Below are positions 17,455-27,809 of a stretch of DNA of 50,720 nt, piece by piece. The stretch lies in the NCBI GenBank assembly GCA_947626525.1, contig CANQSM010000011.1, positions 1 through 50,720 on the forward strand. Direction: 5' to 3'. The stretch's first letter is position 1. Every line of letters begins with the position of its first letter. Below the pieces are notes generated by a model. It worked only from the letters and a program-made list of their open reading frames with translations. It was not told the DNA's origin and did not search any database. The DNA comes from an uncultured Phocaeicola sp. GTDB taxonomy: Bacteria > Bacteroidota > Bacteroidia > Bacteroidales > Bacteroidaceae. Both the position numbers and the translations under genes were made by a program.

Positions 17455-17551
17455 CGAGAAATTGTCTTACATAAATACTTTTCTACTGTTAATCTCAATC
17501 TTTGTGGCTATTGTATATGTAATAGTTATAAGGATAAAAAGCAAAAAATAA
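17363..17551 (+). CDS. Small two-helix membrane protein, unknown
   Basis: This 62-residue protein is made almost only of two transmembrane helices (about 9-27 and 35-56) with a lysine-rich end. It lies 18 nt before the P-type ATPase gene. Small hydrophobic proteins often regulate such pumps, for example phospholamban-like peptides in eukaryotes, but here that is only a suggestion from position. Confidence 0.5.
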   Translation: MLNTKLKKYLYYIPILLMAVLVVCGLVLRDNEKLSYINTFLLLISIFVAIVYVIVIRIKSKK

Positions 17552-17569
17552 GCTTAATAAAAATAAAAG

Positions 17570-20338
17570 ATGATGAGTTCAAAACATTACATTGGCTTAA
17601 CAGACCAAGAAGTCTTGAAAAGCCGTGAGCTTAATGGCTCTAATGAACTGGAAGCTCCCGAATCAGATCCTGCATGGAAGGAGTTCTTGCTAAAGTTCAC
17701 CGGTCCGTTTGGACATTTGTTTAAGAAGAAGGTTGGACCTAATGCTGGCGAAGAGTATGAAGATGGTGATCCACTGATCTTTGTTCTTGAAATAGCAGCG
17801 GTTTTATCTTTCTTGGTTTCTTGTAGTCAATACTATGGCTGGCTCGGAATTATGCAGCAAGGTGCTGAAGTGTTCTTTGAACCACTTGGTATTCTAGTTG
17901 CTATTGGACTGGCAACAGGTCTCGCTTCATATTTCGAGGGACAAACAGATGAAGCTTTCTCTGCATTGAACGAAAAGAGTGATGAAGAGTTAGTTAAAGT
18001 CATCAGAAACGGAAATGACATCGAGGTCGCTAAGACAGAAATTGTTGTAGGAGATATTGTACGATTAGATACCGGCGATTAGATACCGGCAGATGGTGAA
18101 TTACTTGAAGCTATTTCATTACGTGTTGACGAATCCACATTGAACGGAGAATCAGACTACGCAATCAAATCTATCAATCCTGCCGATTTCAATCAGGATG
18201 CTACTTATCCTACTAACTGTGTTTTAAGAAGCACAAAAGTTATGGAAGGACACGGCTTGTTCAAAGTTCAAAAAGTTGGCGCTAAAACCGAGTTCGGAAA
18301 GATTTATGAAGAGGCACAAATTGACGATTCTGTCAAGACTCCTTTGAACGAGCAACTTGATGGCCTTGGCGATTGGATTACTTTTGTTAGCTATGTGCTT
18401 GCTGGTCTTGTTGTAGTTGGTCATATCATCTGGTGGTTCGCCTCAGGTACGACTTGGGATACTGGTACATTCATTGCTTACGTACTTCAGAAGTTGATGG
18501 TAGCGGTTACATTGGTTGTAGTTGCTGTTCCTGAAGGACTTCCAATGGCAGTCACACTCAGCCTTGCATACTCTATGCGCTCTATGCTCAAGACAAATAA
18601 CCTTGTTCGTAAAATGCACGCTTGTGAAACAATGGGTGCTACAACAGTTATCTGCACAGATAAAACGGGTACTCTTACACAAAATAAGATGCAGGTTAAG
18701 GAATGTACTTTCGGAAAATTAACTCCAGAATTGGCAGAGGGAATTGCAGTAAACTCTACTGCATCACTTGATTTCTCAGAAAGCCAGCCAAGACCTATTG
18801 GTAATCCTACTGAAGGTGCATTACTCTTGTGGTTGCATACCAACAAATATGATTATCGCCGTCTTAAAGAAGCATCTAACACAAAGAATGAAATTCCATT
18901 CTCTACTGAAAGAAAATACATGTCAACCACTGTTCTTTCAGCAGTATCTAATAAAGAAGTAACATACACTAAGGGTGCTCCTGAAATAGTTTTCGGCATG
19001 TGTGATTCTTCTGAAATTGATGAGGTTAACCTGAAGAGAACTCTCCAGAAATATCAGGACAGTGCTTATCGTACACTTGGTTTTGCCATTGACAAGCACT
19101 TCGTAGGTGTTGTTGCTATTGAAGATCCTGTCAGAGAAGATGTTCCTGCTGCAGTTAAGGAATGTATGAACGCTGGCATAATGGTCAAGATTGTAACAGG
19201 TGATACTCCTGGAACAGCCAAGCAAATTGGTCGTGAAATAGGATTATGGACAGATGCTGATACCGATCGTAACATAATAACAGGTGCTGAACTTGCAGAA
19301 CTTTCTGATGAGAAGTTGCAAGAGTGTGTACTTGATTTGAAGATTATAGCTCGTGCTCGTCCAATGGACAAAAAACGTCTTGTTGAAGCACTACAAGCAC
19401 GTAATCAGGTAGTCGCAGTTACCGGTGATGGTACAAATGATGCTCCAGCACTGCATCAGGCACATGTTGGTCTGTCGATGGGGGCAGGAACTGCTGTTGC
19501 AAAAGAAGCATCTGATATCACAATCATCGATAACTCATTCTCTAGCATTGGCAAGGCTGTAATGTGGGGGCGTTCTCTATACAAGAATATTCAGCGTTTC
19601 TTGCTTTTCCAGCTCACAGTGAACGTAACAGCTTGCTGTATTGTTTTTGTGGGTGCATTGGTCGGAAAGGATTCTCCTTTGACCGTAGCTCAGATGCTCT
19701 GGATCAACCTCATTATGGACACATTCGGTGCGATGGCATTGGCATCATTGCCTCCTTCAAAGGATGTAATGAAAGACAAACCTCGTAAGCGCGGAAGTGA
19801 ACATGTAAATGAAATTGGAAACTGGGCATATTTTAAGGAGCAGTGGAAGCTTGGTGCATTTATCATCAACAAGCCGATGCTTGGCGAAATTCTTAGTGTT
19901 GGCATATTCTTCTTTGTATTGTTGTTTGTCTTCTTGCTGTTGTTCCAGCACGCTGAAATCAATAGCATGACAGACTTCTTGAATATTCAGTTCTCTGGCA
20001 ATGGAGAAGTTTCTCCTTACGAACAAACTCTGCTGTTCTCAATCTTTGTCTGGACTCACTTCTTCTATCTGTTTAATGCACGTGCTTATGAAACAGGTGA
20101 AAGCGTCCTTTTGAATTTGTTCAGCAAAAAGTTCTGGAGCAAGGGCTTCTGGACTATCGTATGTGTAATTGTCTTTGGTCAGTTACTCATTACTGAAGTG
20201 ATGTTTAAATTCTTCAATGTTGAGCCAATGCTGCATAATGCAGAGCATCCTAACGGTTGGTTAGATCTGCTAATTATCTTTGGTTTCTCATCTCTTGTTC
20301 TTTGGATAAGAGAAATTTGGCAATTGTTTAAGAAATAG
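17570..20338 (+). pseudogene. PMCA-type Ca2+-transporting P-type ATPase with an in-frame amber codon
   Basis: The frame is open from 17570 to 20338 apart from TAG at 18080-18082, codon 171, inside the actuator domain at a place where the family usually has Glu (DTGDEIPADGE). The rest is complete. LNGES is the actuator TGES variant, VPEGLPMAVTLSL is the helix-4 Ca2+ site, the phosphorylated Asp is D364 in ICTDKTGTLT, and VTGDGTNDAPAL is the hinge. There are four C-terminal helices and about 922 codons in all. The enzyme would export Ca2+ from the cytosol. As sequenced it makes a 170-residue stub; re-initiation at 18140 would lack the first helices. The conservation after the stop means the mutation is recent, suppressed or an error. 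It ends just before a clear terminator. Confidence 0.85.
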
Positions 20339-20352
20339 TTCATCTGGTTAAG

Positions 20353-20384
20353 GAGGCAGAGCTATAAACTCTGCCTCTTTTTTC
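20353..20384 (+). terminator. Rho-independent terminator after the Ca2+ ATPase
   Basis: GAGGCAGAG (20353-20361) and CTCTGCCTC (20369-20377) form a perfect 9-bp stem with a 7-nt loop, followed by seven Ts. It separates the ATPase operon from the pgpA-like gene. Confidence 0.9.
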
Positions 20385-20405
20385 AATATGGTTATAGAAT
20401 AGGAA

Positions 20406-20913
20406 ATGAGTAATAACAATAATCATCCATTAGGTGATGCACCATGGTTTCACGTTATATTATCAACAGGATTTGGTGCAGGCTTTGTCCCGATTGCCCC
20501 AGGAACAGCAGGAGCATTAGTTGCACTTGCTTTATGGTGGACAGGGTACAAGTTTTTACCTGTAGATGTTTTATTTTGGGTTACACTGATAACAACAATC
20601 ATTGTAACTGTTGTTGGGGCTTGGACTTCTAATATTATGGAAAAATATTGGGGGGGGGGAAGATCCAAGAACTGTAGTTATTGATGAATTTATAGGTGTC
20701 TGGATTCCTGCTCTTGTTGCTCCTTGTGGAGAAAACACATGGTTATTGGCGATATTGGGATTTGTTGCTTTTAGAATCATTGACATCTTCAAGCCATTAG
20801 GATGTCGATGGGTTGATCAGAATGTGAAAGGCGGTTGGGGCGTAATGTTAGATGATGCTCTCGCAGGTTTTTACTCTATGATAATTTGTCTCATTGTCAA
20901 ACAGTTTTTGTAA
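20406..20913 (+). pseudogene. pgpA: Phosphatidylglycerophosphatase A, frameshifted at a G10 tract
   Basis: The first 82 codons (WFHVILSTGFGAGFVPIAPGTAGAL and so on) match the PgpA N-terminus. At the run of ten Gs (20650-20659) the frame is lost. Nine Gs would join it to GEDPRTVVIDEFIGVW and the rest of the enzyme, ending 20913. PgpA dephosphorylates phosphatidylglycerol phosphate at the inner membrane. The G10 tract is long enough to slip, so the gene could be phase-variable, or the extra G could be a sequencing error. It is the first gene of a group with the HExxH protein and the GH25 lysozyme. An ICE-borne copy probably supplements a chromosomal one. Confidence 0.85.
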
Positions 20914-21594
20914 ATGAAAACTTATAAATATCATATAGGTATATTATTCCTAACAATACTTCTTGTTTTAACGGTACCTTATGCATGGAAGTTAGTACAG
21001 ATATTATTCTTTCCTAAGCATGTTAAGATATGGCAGCAACTATCCTTGTTCCAATGGGTTGCTATAGGATTCGTTGGGTATTCTTTCATGAGACGATTTC
21101 TAAACAAGAATGCCTTATGGCTTGAGACTTTCACGCATGAACTGACACATATTGTTGTGGCAATGCTATTCCTTCGTAAGGTGCATTCTTTCCATGCAGA
21201 AGAAGGTTCTGGTGTAGTATATACGAGAGGACAATCAAATAACATGATTGCACCAATGGCATTGGCTCCATATTGCTTACCGATATACACTTTCCTGTTA
21301 TTATCTGTACGATGTCTAATGAACTTTCACGGAATGTGGATATTTGATATAATAATAGGTGTAAGCCTGTCTTTTCATATAAATTGCTTTATTCATCAAA
21401 CTGGTAAATATCAAACCGATATAAATCAATACCCATTGTTGTTTTCATATCTGTTTATATACGTTGCTCGACTAATTAACAGCTGTATTATACTTGTGGC
21501 ATTCTTCCCTCATTACAATGTGTTTACGTCATTCTGGAGATTGTTGAATGCTCAGTATGACAACATTATATATTTCTGGTCGCTTCTTTTTTGA
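20914..21594 (+). CDS. Polytopic membrane protein with HExxH motif (M50-like)
   Basis: It starts directly after the pgpA stop. This 226-residue protein has about six hydrophobic segments. ETFTHELTHIVVAMLF holds HELTH, a zinc-metalloprotease HExxH motif next to the membrane, as in site-2-protease-like (M50/M50B) families. A second conserved Asp-containing segment of the true S2P family was not recognised, so activity is uncertain. In this envelope island it could do regulated intramembrane cleavage, which would interest the nearby anti-sigma factor, but there is no direct evidence. Confidence 0.55.
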   Translation: MKTYKYHIGILFLTILLVLTVPYAWKLVQILFFPKHVKIWQQLSLFQWVAIGFVGYSFMRRFLNKNALWLETFTHELTHIVVAMLFLRKVHSFHAEEGSGVVYTRGQSNNMIAPMALAPYCLPIYTFLLLSVRCLMNFHGMWIFDIIIGVSLSFHINCFIHQTGKYQTDINQYPLLFSYLFIYVARLINSCIILVAFFPHYNVFTSFWRLLNAQYDNIIYFWSLLF

Positions 21595-21599
21595 TTTAT

Positions 21600-22409
21600 A
21601 TGGCAAAAAAATATCGGAGAAAGTCAAGAAAAAAACGAAATAAAGGGTTATTTTATTGCATTAAAAGGAGATATAAAAAATTCCTACGCTGTATTCGACC
21701 ATTGTCTATATGTATATTGTGTGTTACCGTATTTTGTGCTATATGGCATCTTTATAATAATATAAAAATTGCTTATCCACAGAAAGAACGTTCAACAATT
21801 TTATCAGATGACTATAATGGTATAGACGTTTCTAAGTATCAAGGAAAGATCGACTGGGAAAAAGTCGCTTCTGACCCCAAAATACAATTTGTATATATAA
21901 AGGCAACTGAAGGTGCGAGGCAAGTAGATAATAAGTATCATGATTATGTGGATGATGCAAGAAAAGAAGGCCTCAAGATAGGTAGCTATCATTATTTCAT
22001 CGGCAGAAAATCTGCGAAAGACCAGTTCCGCAATTTTAAGAAGCATATAGACAAACACACGCAGGATTTGATTCCAATGGTTGATGTTGAAGAAGCAGGA
22101 AATAGCTCTATTTCTAGAGACGAACTCCAACGTAATTTGAATGAATTCATGCAACTTGTTAAATCAGAGTATGGCAAATATCCTCTACTGTACAGTCAAT
22201 ATGGTTTTTACAAGGAAAAATTATCTCCTGAATTTGATAAATACTTCCTCTTTATTGCCAGATATGGAAAGAATCCACCGACTCTTTACAGCACTGGGAA
22301 ACACAATATTTGGCAATACACTGAGAAAGGCGAGATCCTTGGTATCAAAGGATATGTTGATTTGGATCGTTTTTGTAATGGTACATCATTGTCTGACATA
22401 GAACTCTAA
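21600..22409 (+). CDS. Membrane-anchored GH25 lysozyme
   Basis: The start is placed at ATG 21600, with TTG 21591 also in frame. A very basic N-terminus and one transmembrane helix (about residues 33-50) anchor the enzyme in the inner membrane facing the periplasm. The GH25 fold is clear: YNGIDVSKYQGKIDWEKV, then FVYIKATEG, YHYFIG and the catalytic DVE in LIPMVDVEEAG, ending with the IWQYT strand. GH25 muramidases cut peptidoglycan between MurNAc and GlcNAc. It fits the wall-remodelling theme of the island. It is 5 nt from the upstream gene, so probably in one operon with pgpA. Confidence 0.85.
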   Translation: MAKKYRRKSRKKRNKGLFYCIKRRYKKFLRCIRPLSICILCVTVFCAIWHLYNNIKIAYPQKERSTILSDDYNGIDVSKYQGKIDWEKVASDPKIQFVYIKATEGARQVDNKYHDYVDDARKEGLKIGSYHYFIGRKSAKDQFRNFKKHIDKHTQDLIPMVDVEEAGNSSISRDELQRNLNEFMQLVKSEYGKYPLLYSQYGFYKEKLSPEFDKYFLFIARYGKNPPTLYSTGKHNIWQYTEKGEILGIKGYVDLDRFCNGTSLSDIEL

Positions 22410-22453
22410 AAATCAATCTGTTGATACATATGAGAAAATATATTCTTCTGAAA

Positions 22454-22515
22454 TTTGCTGAAAACGAATAATATCCACCCCACCCAAAACGGAGATATCA
22501 TCCATTTTCAGCAAA
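22454..22515 (+). promoter_or_regulatory. 11-bp perfect inverted repeat just before the first CHAT gene
   Basis: TTTGCTGAAAA (22454-22464) and TTTTCAGCAAA (22505-22515) are exact complements separated by 40 nt. The right arm ends 6 nt before the ATG at 22522. As RNA it would fold the start region into a stem and could limit translation. As DNA it could be an operator. There is no T-tract, so it is unlikely to be a terminator. Confidence 0.5.
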
Positions 22516-22521
22516 AGCCAT

Positions 22522-25323
22522 ATGGAATTTATGAAACAATCAAAATCATCTTTAAGAAATAGATTTTTTTATGTTATAATGGGAATACTTGTTGCTCTTC
22601 CCATGGGAATCACACATGCACAAACTAATCCATACAGATATGGTTCGCCTCACTATTGGATGGCACAATCAACATTGCACATTACTGATGGCAAATTTGA
22701 TATAGCTTACGAAGACTTGCAGAAAGCGAGAAAAGGCTATAAGGACATCGGAGATATTTCGTTTCAAGTAAATGCTATTGGAGCTATGGCTCTGCTAAAA
22801 TCCAATATGGGTGAATGGTCATTGGCTCAGCAACATTTTCAGGAAGCATTGGAGATTGCTAAGGAAGCAAAAGATGAAATGTCTATTTCAAGGACTTTGG
22901 TTGAAATCATCAAATTCAGTAAAGGAATCTCAGATATGAATGGATATAACCATTTTGTAGCTGAATTAGACTCCCTTTGCCGTAAGTCCTCCTCTGCAAT
23001 AGTAAAGACATATTATCACACTTACTGGTCAAATGAATATGTCCTACGACAAGAATACCAAATGGCGGAAAACCATTTAAGAAAATGTTGGGATGCCATG
23101 CAGGAGTTACCATTTATGGAAAGAGAGCAGGCGAAACTGTCATATTACAATAATATGGTGTCTCTTTATAATCAGAGAAAAAATTATGGGGATGCTATTG
23201 AATATGCACGAAAATATGTTGAACAGTCGAAAGTAATAAATGGCAGAAATAGCAATTTGCATTTGCAGTCATATAGCGTTTTGGCAAATATTTATGCTGA
23301 GAATGGAGACAGTGTAAATGCTTTTGCCGTCTTGGACAGTATGGCGTGTGGAGTTGGACTGCCGAATCAAGACAAAGTGCTTCTTGCTTCATTTTACAAT
23401 CGCAAAGGTGTATGTCATACAAAGTTTAAGGATTATGAGAGAGCTTTGGCGTGTTTCGAAAAAGCATCAGAAATTCTGAAAGAAAGGCTAATAGAGGACA
23501 CTCCGTCCAAGTATGAGTGTTACCTTCATAGAGCAGAGGTTTTATACATGCAGAAAAAGTATGATGAAGCGTATGACTCATATATGAATTGTATGCAAGC
23601 CTGTAGGAATAAATATGGCGAGAGCTCGGGTAATTACTATCAGGCTTTATTTACATTGGCAAGTATTAATGCCGAAAGAGGAAATGTTGCAGAAGCAGAC
23701 AGCCTGTTCAATGTTTCAATGGATTTCTTGCTTTCAAACATGAAAACGTTATGGAAATATTCAACGCCATCACAACGAGAGCAGTTTTGGAAAGAAACAT
23801 TAAACATGTTGAGTGGAATGGCTGCCTTCTCTGTAAAATGCGGCATTGATAACAGCAGACTAACAGAGACTTGTTATAATGCCCTGTTGTTTTCAAAAGC
23901 TTTGTTGTTGGAAACAGAAAAGACAATCATTGAGATTATTACGAACGAGGGAACAAAAGAGGATATAGACAACTATCGTCAACTGATGTCTATAAATACA
24001 AGGTTGCTCGCTCTGAGATGTAATTATGAATACAATAAAGACGAAATAGACATTCTTGTCGTAGTACAAAGAAATCTCGAACAACAGTTGACTGTCAAAT
24101 GTCAGTTATACAATGACTACAATTCGTTCTTGGATATTGATTGCCAAAAAGTTAGGAAAAGTCTAAAAAAGAATGAAGTGATGATTGACTTTTCTGATTT
24201 TATGTCGGAAGATTCCGTTCATCAATATGTTGCATACATAATACGAGGAGAACTGGAATACCCATTGCTTGTGAAGTGTTTCAACCAGAACCAATTAGAT
24301 TCATTGTTGAATGGAGATGCTAAATATAACCTATACAATTATAAGTTCCACAAAGATTGTGCAACCAAATTATTATGGGGACCATTAAGCAGTCACATGG
24401 AAAGGGGTAGTACAATTTATTATGTTCCTTCCGGAATCATACATGAAATAGCATTGGAATCACTGCCTCTTGCTGACGGTTCGTTATTAGGTCAACATTA
24501 TAATTTCATAAGATTGTCATCCGCAAGAGAAATCGCAAAGCTCCAAACCCCGAATAATGTTCAAAAGACAGCTGCACTATATGGCGGATTAAAATACAAC
24601 CTGTCACCTCAAACACTTGAAGAGGAAAGCAAGATGTATGATAAGACAGAATTATCTTGGATTTATCGTTCGGAATATGGGAAAGAAGGATTCAAGGACT
24701 TAAGCAAAAGCAAAGTAGAGATTCAGAGAATAGCTCAGACGCTTTCAGAAAATGGTTACAAGGTCAAAAGCTACTCTGGAGTTAAAGGGAATACTGAGTC
24801 ATTTATCGCGATGAGTGGCAAATCGCCATCAATTCTCCATGTTGCTACACATGGGTTCTACTACACTCCTGATGAAGCAGACAAATATGACTATCTTAAC
24901 GGTTATACAGATGCTATGTCATTATCGGGATTGGTATTTTCTGGAGGCAATGCAGCTTGGCTTGGTAAAGAGATACCTTCTGGGGTTCTTGGTGGGATTC
25001 TTACAGCACGTGATATAGCAAATCTTGATTTCAAAGGAACTGATTTGGTAATGTTGTCTGCTTGCAAAACGGCACAAGGCAATGTGACTGCTGAAGGTTT
25101 GTACGGCTTACAGAGAGCATTTAAGAAAGCTGGAGCCAGCACGCTTATTTTGACTTTGTGAAAAGTTAGAGACCCAGTGGCAGAATCTTTTGCGACAACC
25201 TTTTATAAAGAGCTAATGAATCAAGAAGGCAATAAAAGGCAGGCATTTGAAAAGACAAAGAACATAATTCGAGAAAAGTTTAAGGACTCTTTCGATTGGG
25301 CATGTTTTGTGATGGTTGATTGA
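22522..25323 (+). pseudogene. Secreted TPR-CHAT protease with an in-frame TGA near the C-terminus
   Basis: An N-terminal signal peptide is present (start 22522, or 22531 for MKQSKSS). Residues 40-420 are TPR-like helical repeats and about 550-934 the CHAT peptidase domain, with His777 (HVATHGFYY) and Cys848 (LSACKTAQG). TGA at 25159-25161 (codon 880) replaces the Trp expected from the paralogue at 30470 (ALWSVSDKVA). The same frame then reads KVRDPVAESFATTFYKEL and ends in FVMVD at 25323, which matches the paralogue's end. The stop removes about 54 residues but leaves the catalytic pair. CHAT proteases are caspase relatives whose TPR part senses or recruits a target. Gene, paralogue and sigma factor share one island. 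Confidence 0.85.
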
Positions 25324-25395
25324 TTGCGAATAAAAAACATTCCGAATTGTGGTTACATTCTATGTGATTCGTTCATAAATCCACAGTAAGTAAAA

Positions 25396-25430
25396 ACAAA
25401 TAGAAGTTGTGCCCGACATGAATAAGGGTG
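25396..25430 (+). promoter_or_regulatory. Shared GAAGTTG element, copy A
   Basis: ACAAA, then GAAGTTG (25403-25409), GCCC (25411-25414), an 11-nt loop and GGGT (25426-25429). The AGAAGTTG begins 36 nt before the ATG at 25438. The same element precedes 25969, 27856 and 36450. It reads as an ECF-type promoter (GAAGTTG as -35, GGGTNNAA as -10, 16-nt spacer) or as an RNA or DNA dyad. No TAnnTTTG promoter was seen in the 100 nt before it. Confidence 0.65.
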
Positions 25431-25437
25431 TAAAACG

Positions 25438-25893
25438 ATGAAATATACAATTATTACCATGCTGGTTCTTATACTCGCATCTTGCGGTGGAGGAGGCTCC
25501 TCGTCAACCACCTATTCAGAAGTTTGTGGTACATGCAATGGTTATGGTGTTATAGTTGATCAAGCCACTGGATATAAAAGAGTATGCCCTTCATGTGGTA
25601 ATCCATGTACAGCGTGCGGAGGTTTTGGTTTGGCTACGGATTACTATGGCAATGTTGGGAACTGTGTTTATTGTAGCGGAACTGGACGCAATCAGAACAA
25701 CAACGGTAATGGCTCCAATATTAGTTTTGGTGCCCGTACCACCAAATTTGTAAAAACCAACGCAAAATGTGACGAGTGCAGCTGCTCTGGATATTGGGGA
25801 ACAAAGCGTGATTCGGGCGCATACGAAAGAGACTGTCAAAATACAGACCAGTGGGGGCACAGATGCGGACTTCACCAAGTCATCATGGGTTGA
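25438..25893 (+). CDS. Cys-rich lipoprotein with DnaJ-like zinc motifs
   Basis: This 151-residue protein starts with a lipoprotein signal (MKYTIITMLVLILASC), followed by a Gly/Ser stretch. Residues 30-85 hold repeats of the CxxCxGxG type as in the DnaJ zinc centre (CGTCNGYG, CPSC, CTACGGFG, CVYCSGTG). A second Cys cluster (CDECSCSGYW) follows near the end. It probably binds zinc outside the cytoplasm and could hold or sense unfolded or oxidised proteins. It is one of four transcription units with the shared GAAGTTG element, so it is likely a regulon member. Confidence 0.65.
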   Translation: MKYTIITMLVLILASCGGGGSSSTTYSEVCGTCNGYGVIVDQATGYKRVCPSCGNPCTACGGFGLATDYYGNVGNCVYCSGTGRNQNNNGNGSNISFGARTTKFVKTNAKCDECSCSGYWGTKRDSGAYERDCQNTDQWGHRCGLHQVIMG

Positions 25894-25925
25894 AACAGTA
25901 TTTATTCACATTGAGTATTATTTCA

Positions 25926-25961
25926 CATTATTAGAAGTTGTGCGCGACACGTATAGCGTAT
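25926..25961 (+). promoter_or_regulatory. Shared GAAGTTG element, copy B (with compensatory change)
   Basis: GAAGTTG (25934-25940) is followed by GCGC (25942-25945), a 10-nt loop and GCGT (25956-25959), beginning 36 nt before ATG 25969. In the other copies the arms are GCCC and GGGT. Here both arms differ in a way that keeps pairing, which points to a real dyad or stem. Confidence 0.65.
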
Positions 25962-25968
25962 ATGAATT

Positions 25969-26757
25969 ATGAGAAAGAAATTGTTATTGCTATTTGTTGG
26001 GATGTTTTTGTGTTTTCAAGTAATTCAAGCACAGAAAACATATCCTGTAACAAAAGAAGTAAAAGTAGAGAAAAATGGTTTTTGCTGGACTTTGTATAGC
26101 ACAAGAAAAAGTGTTAGTGGCTTGTTGACAGAAGGAGCAGAAGTTAATGGCAAAACATTGTTACCTTTGTAACGTGAATTTTGCTATATAAAGTTTAACC
26201 CTCTTGGTGATAGTGGAATATTTTCTACAGAGAAGAATACGGATGATGGCTTACAATACTATTTCTACAATCTTGATGGTGAGGAAATATATCAAACCGA
26301 TGATCTCTATGTCTTCCCTGCATATAATGAAGAAGAGGGACTGTACTTTCGGGACTATGATGATTTTAAAGAAGTGCTAACCCCAAAAAGAGATACCTCT
26401 GGGCGTATAGATTCTAAAAAAGTAAAGAATGAAAAAATACCGTTTCCTCTTGTAGCTTCTCGTAAATACAAAATAATAAGTACATTTATGGGTGAGGAAT
26501 CTCGTGCGTTTTCTGGTGAAGGTTATGTTGAGTATAAAGGAAATAAAATTATAATAAACCTTGGCTTCACAACTAAAGAGTATACGTTAAACCAACCTCC
26601 TAAACCTCTGTTAGGTGTGTTGGGCATGATTTTTGGAGCAATGGATGTTGTCTGTGATGGTGAAAAAGGGAAACTATCAATAGTTGAGTCGCCAAGTACG
26701 ATAAGTATTGAACCTATTGGTTTCTCAATGAATCTTGGGTATGAAGTAGAAAAGTAG
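25969..26757 (+). pseudogene. Secreted protein of unknown function, interrupted by TAA
   Basis: A signal peptide (MRKKLLLLFVGMFLCFQVIQAQ) is followed by a soluble domain that is cut by TAA at 26170-26172, codon 68. The frame then continues open for 195 codons, with beta-rich sequence such as YYFYNLDGEEIYQTDDLYVFPAYNEEE, to a stop at 26757. The stop is most simply a nonsense mutation, for example of a CAA or GAA codon. I recognise no family. The gene is preceded by the shared element copy B, so it is a likely regulon member. Confidence 0.6.
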
Positions 26758-26814
26758 TTATTTGCGTACTAAAGCAAGTCATCAATAGATTGGATAAAAA
26801 ATCCATAGAAAAAC

Positions 26815-27750
26815 ATGGTAATGAAAATCAAATATTTATTAATAGTGGTAAATTTGTTTATGGTGGCTGGTTGCCGCCATAAACAAAGTAATGAGCCCCC
26901 TGAGAATGATTCAATAGTAAATATTAGAGAAATGGGGATTGCAGACACTACAACCATCGATGATGAAGATGAGAGGATAGTGCACGCAAAGATGGGGTAT
27001 TATGATTTTGATCAAATAGAAAACTTGGTATCATTCTTTGATTCGATTTTGGCAAAACATCCTATCCCTATTTGGCTACCAGAAGAGGATAAGACAACTC
27101 AAAAGGTGAAAGAGTGTATCGCAAAGATAGAGGAATTCCGTAAGGGTACTAAACAGTTCTTTCCAGACAGTCTTGTGAGCGAATGTTTGAGATCCATATC
27201 TTTCAATACGGCTATCGTCAACAACCATGGACCTGAATATACTGATATGGTTTATGGGGAATGCCTTATGATGTGTGCCGCGTTTTATAGCCCTGATATA
27301 ACATGCTTGGTGGAAATGCAAACTCCTGACCATTGTGCCGGTATCTTCAACTATGGTACCAGTTACAATCGGCAACCTTGGTGGTCGTATTTGTTTCTGA
27401 AACGCAAGAAAGGTTATGAGGCGATATGCCTTGGAGATTTTGTTGCTGTACGTAGCATCTTTCAACTTGAAGATGCCCAGAAACGAAAATATTATTTATG
27501 TTCTGACAATAATACCTCGTTAGAGTTCAATCAATGGCTTTATTGGGTGAAAGGCGAAGATGATATTCGTCGGGTTGCTGAATGCCATAAAGCTCCAATG
27601 GAAGGTGATGTGGAGTCTTACTATTTCGACAAGAATCGTTTGATTTGGAAATTTGCGAAGTGGGATGAAACCAAACAACAACTAATTTCTACAAGTGATA
27701 AGCCTGCAATGACTTTACGTTTGGATGGTGAAAGGTCTGGATTTGAATAG
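26815..27750 (+). CDS. Lipoprotein, unknown function
   Basis: This 311-residue protein has a lipoprotein signal (start 26815, lipobox MVAGC). It is soluble beyond that, with several Trp- and Tyr-rich stretches (GTSYNRQPWWSYLFLKRK, FNQWLYWVKGEDD). I do not recognise a domain. It lacks the GAAGTTG element and lies between copies B and C, so it may be read from the upstream unit. Its role is probably envelope-related by location only. Confidence 0.55.
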   Translation: MVMKIKYLLIVVNLFMVAGCRHKQSNEPPENDSIVNIREMGIADTTTIDDEDERIVHAKMGYYDFDQIENLVSFFDSILAKHPIPIWLPEEDKTTQKVKECIAKIEEFRKGTKQFFPDSLVSECLRSISFNTAIVNNHGPEYTDMVYGECLMMCAAFYSPDITCLVEMQTPDHCAGIFNYGTSYNRQPWWSYLFLKRKKGYEAICLGDFVAVRSIFQLEDAQKRKYYLCSDNNTSLEFNQWLYWVKGEDDIRRVAECHKAPMEGDVESYYFDKNRLIWKFAKWDETKQQLISTSDKPAMTLRLDGERSGFE

Positions 27751-27809
27751 CTTTTGGGGATGATTAATAGGTTACTATTATCTTATGTATCTCATAAAAA
27801 GGTAAAATA

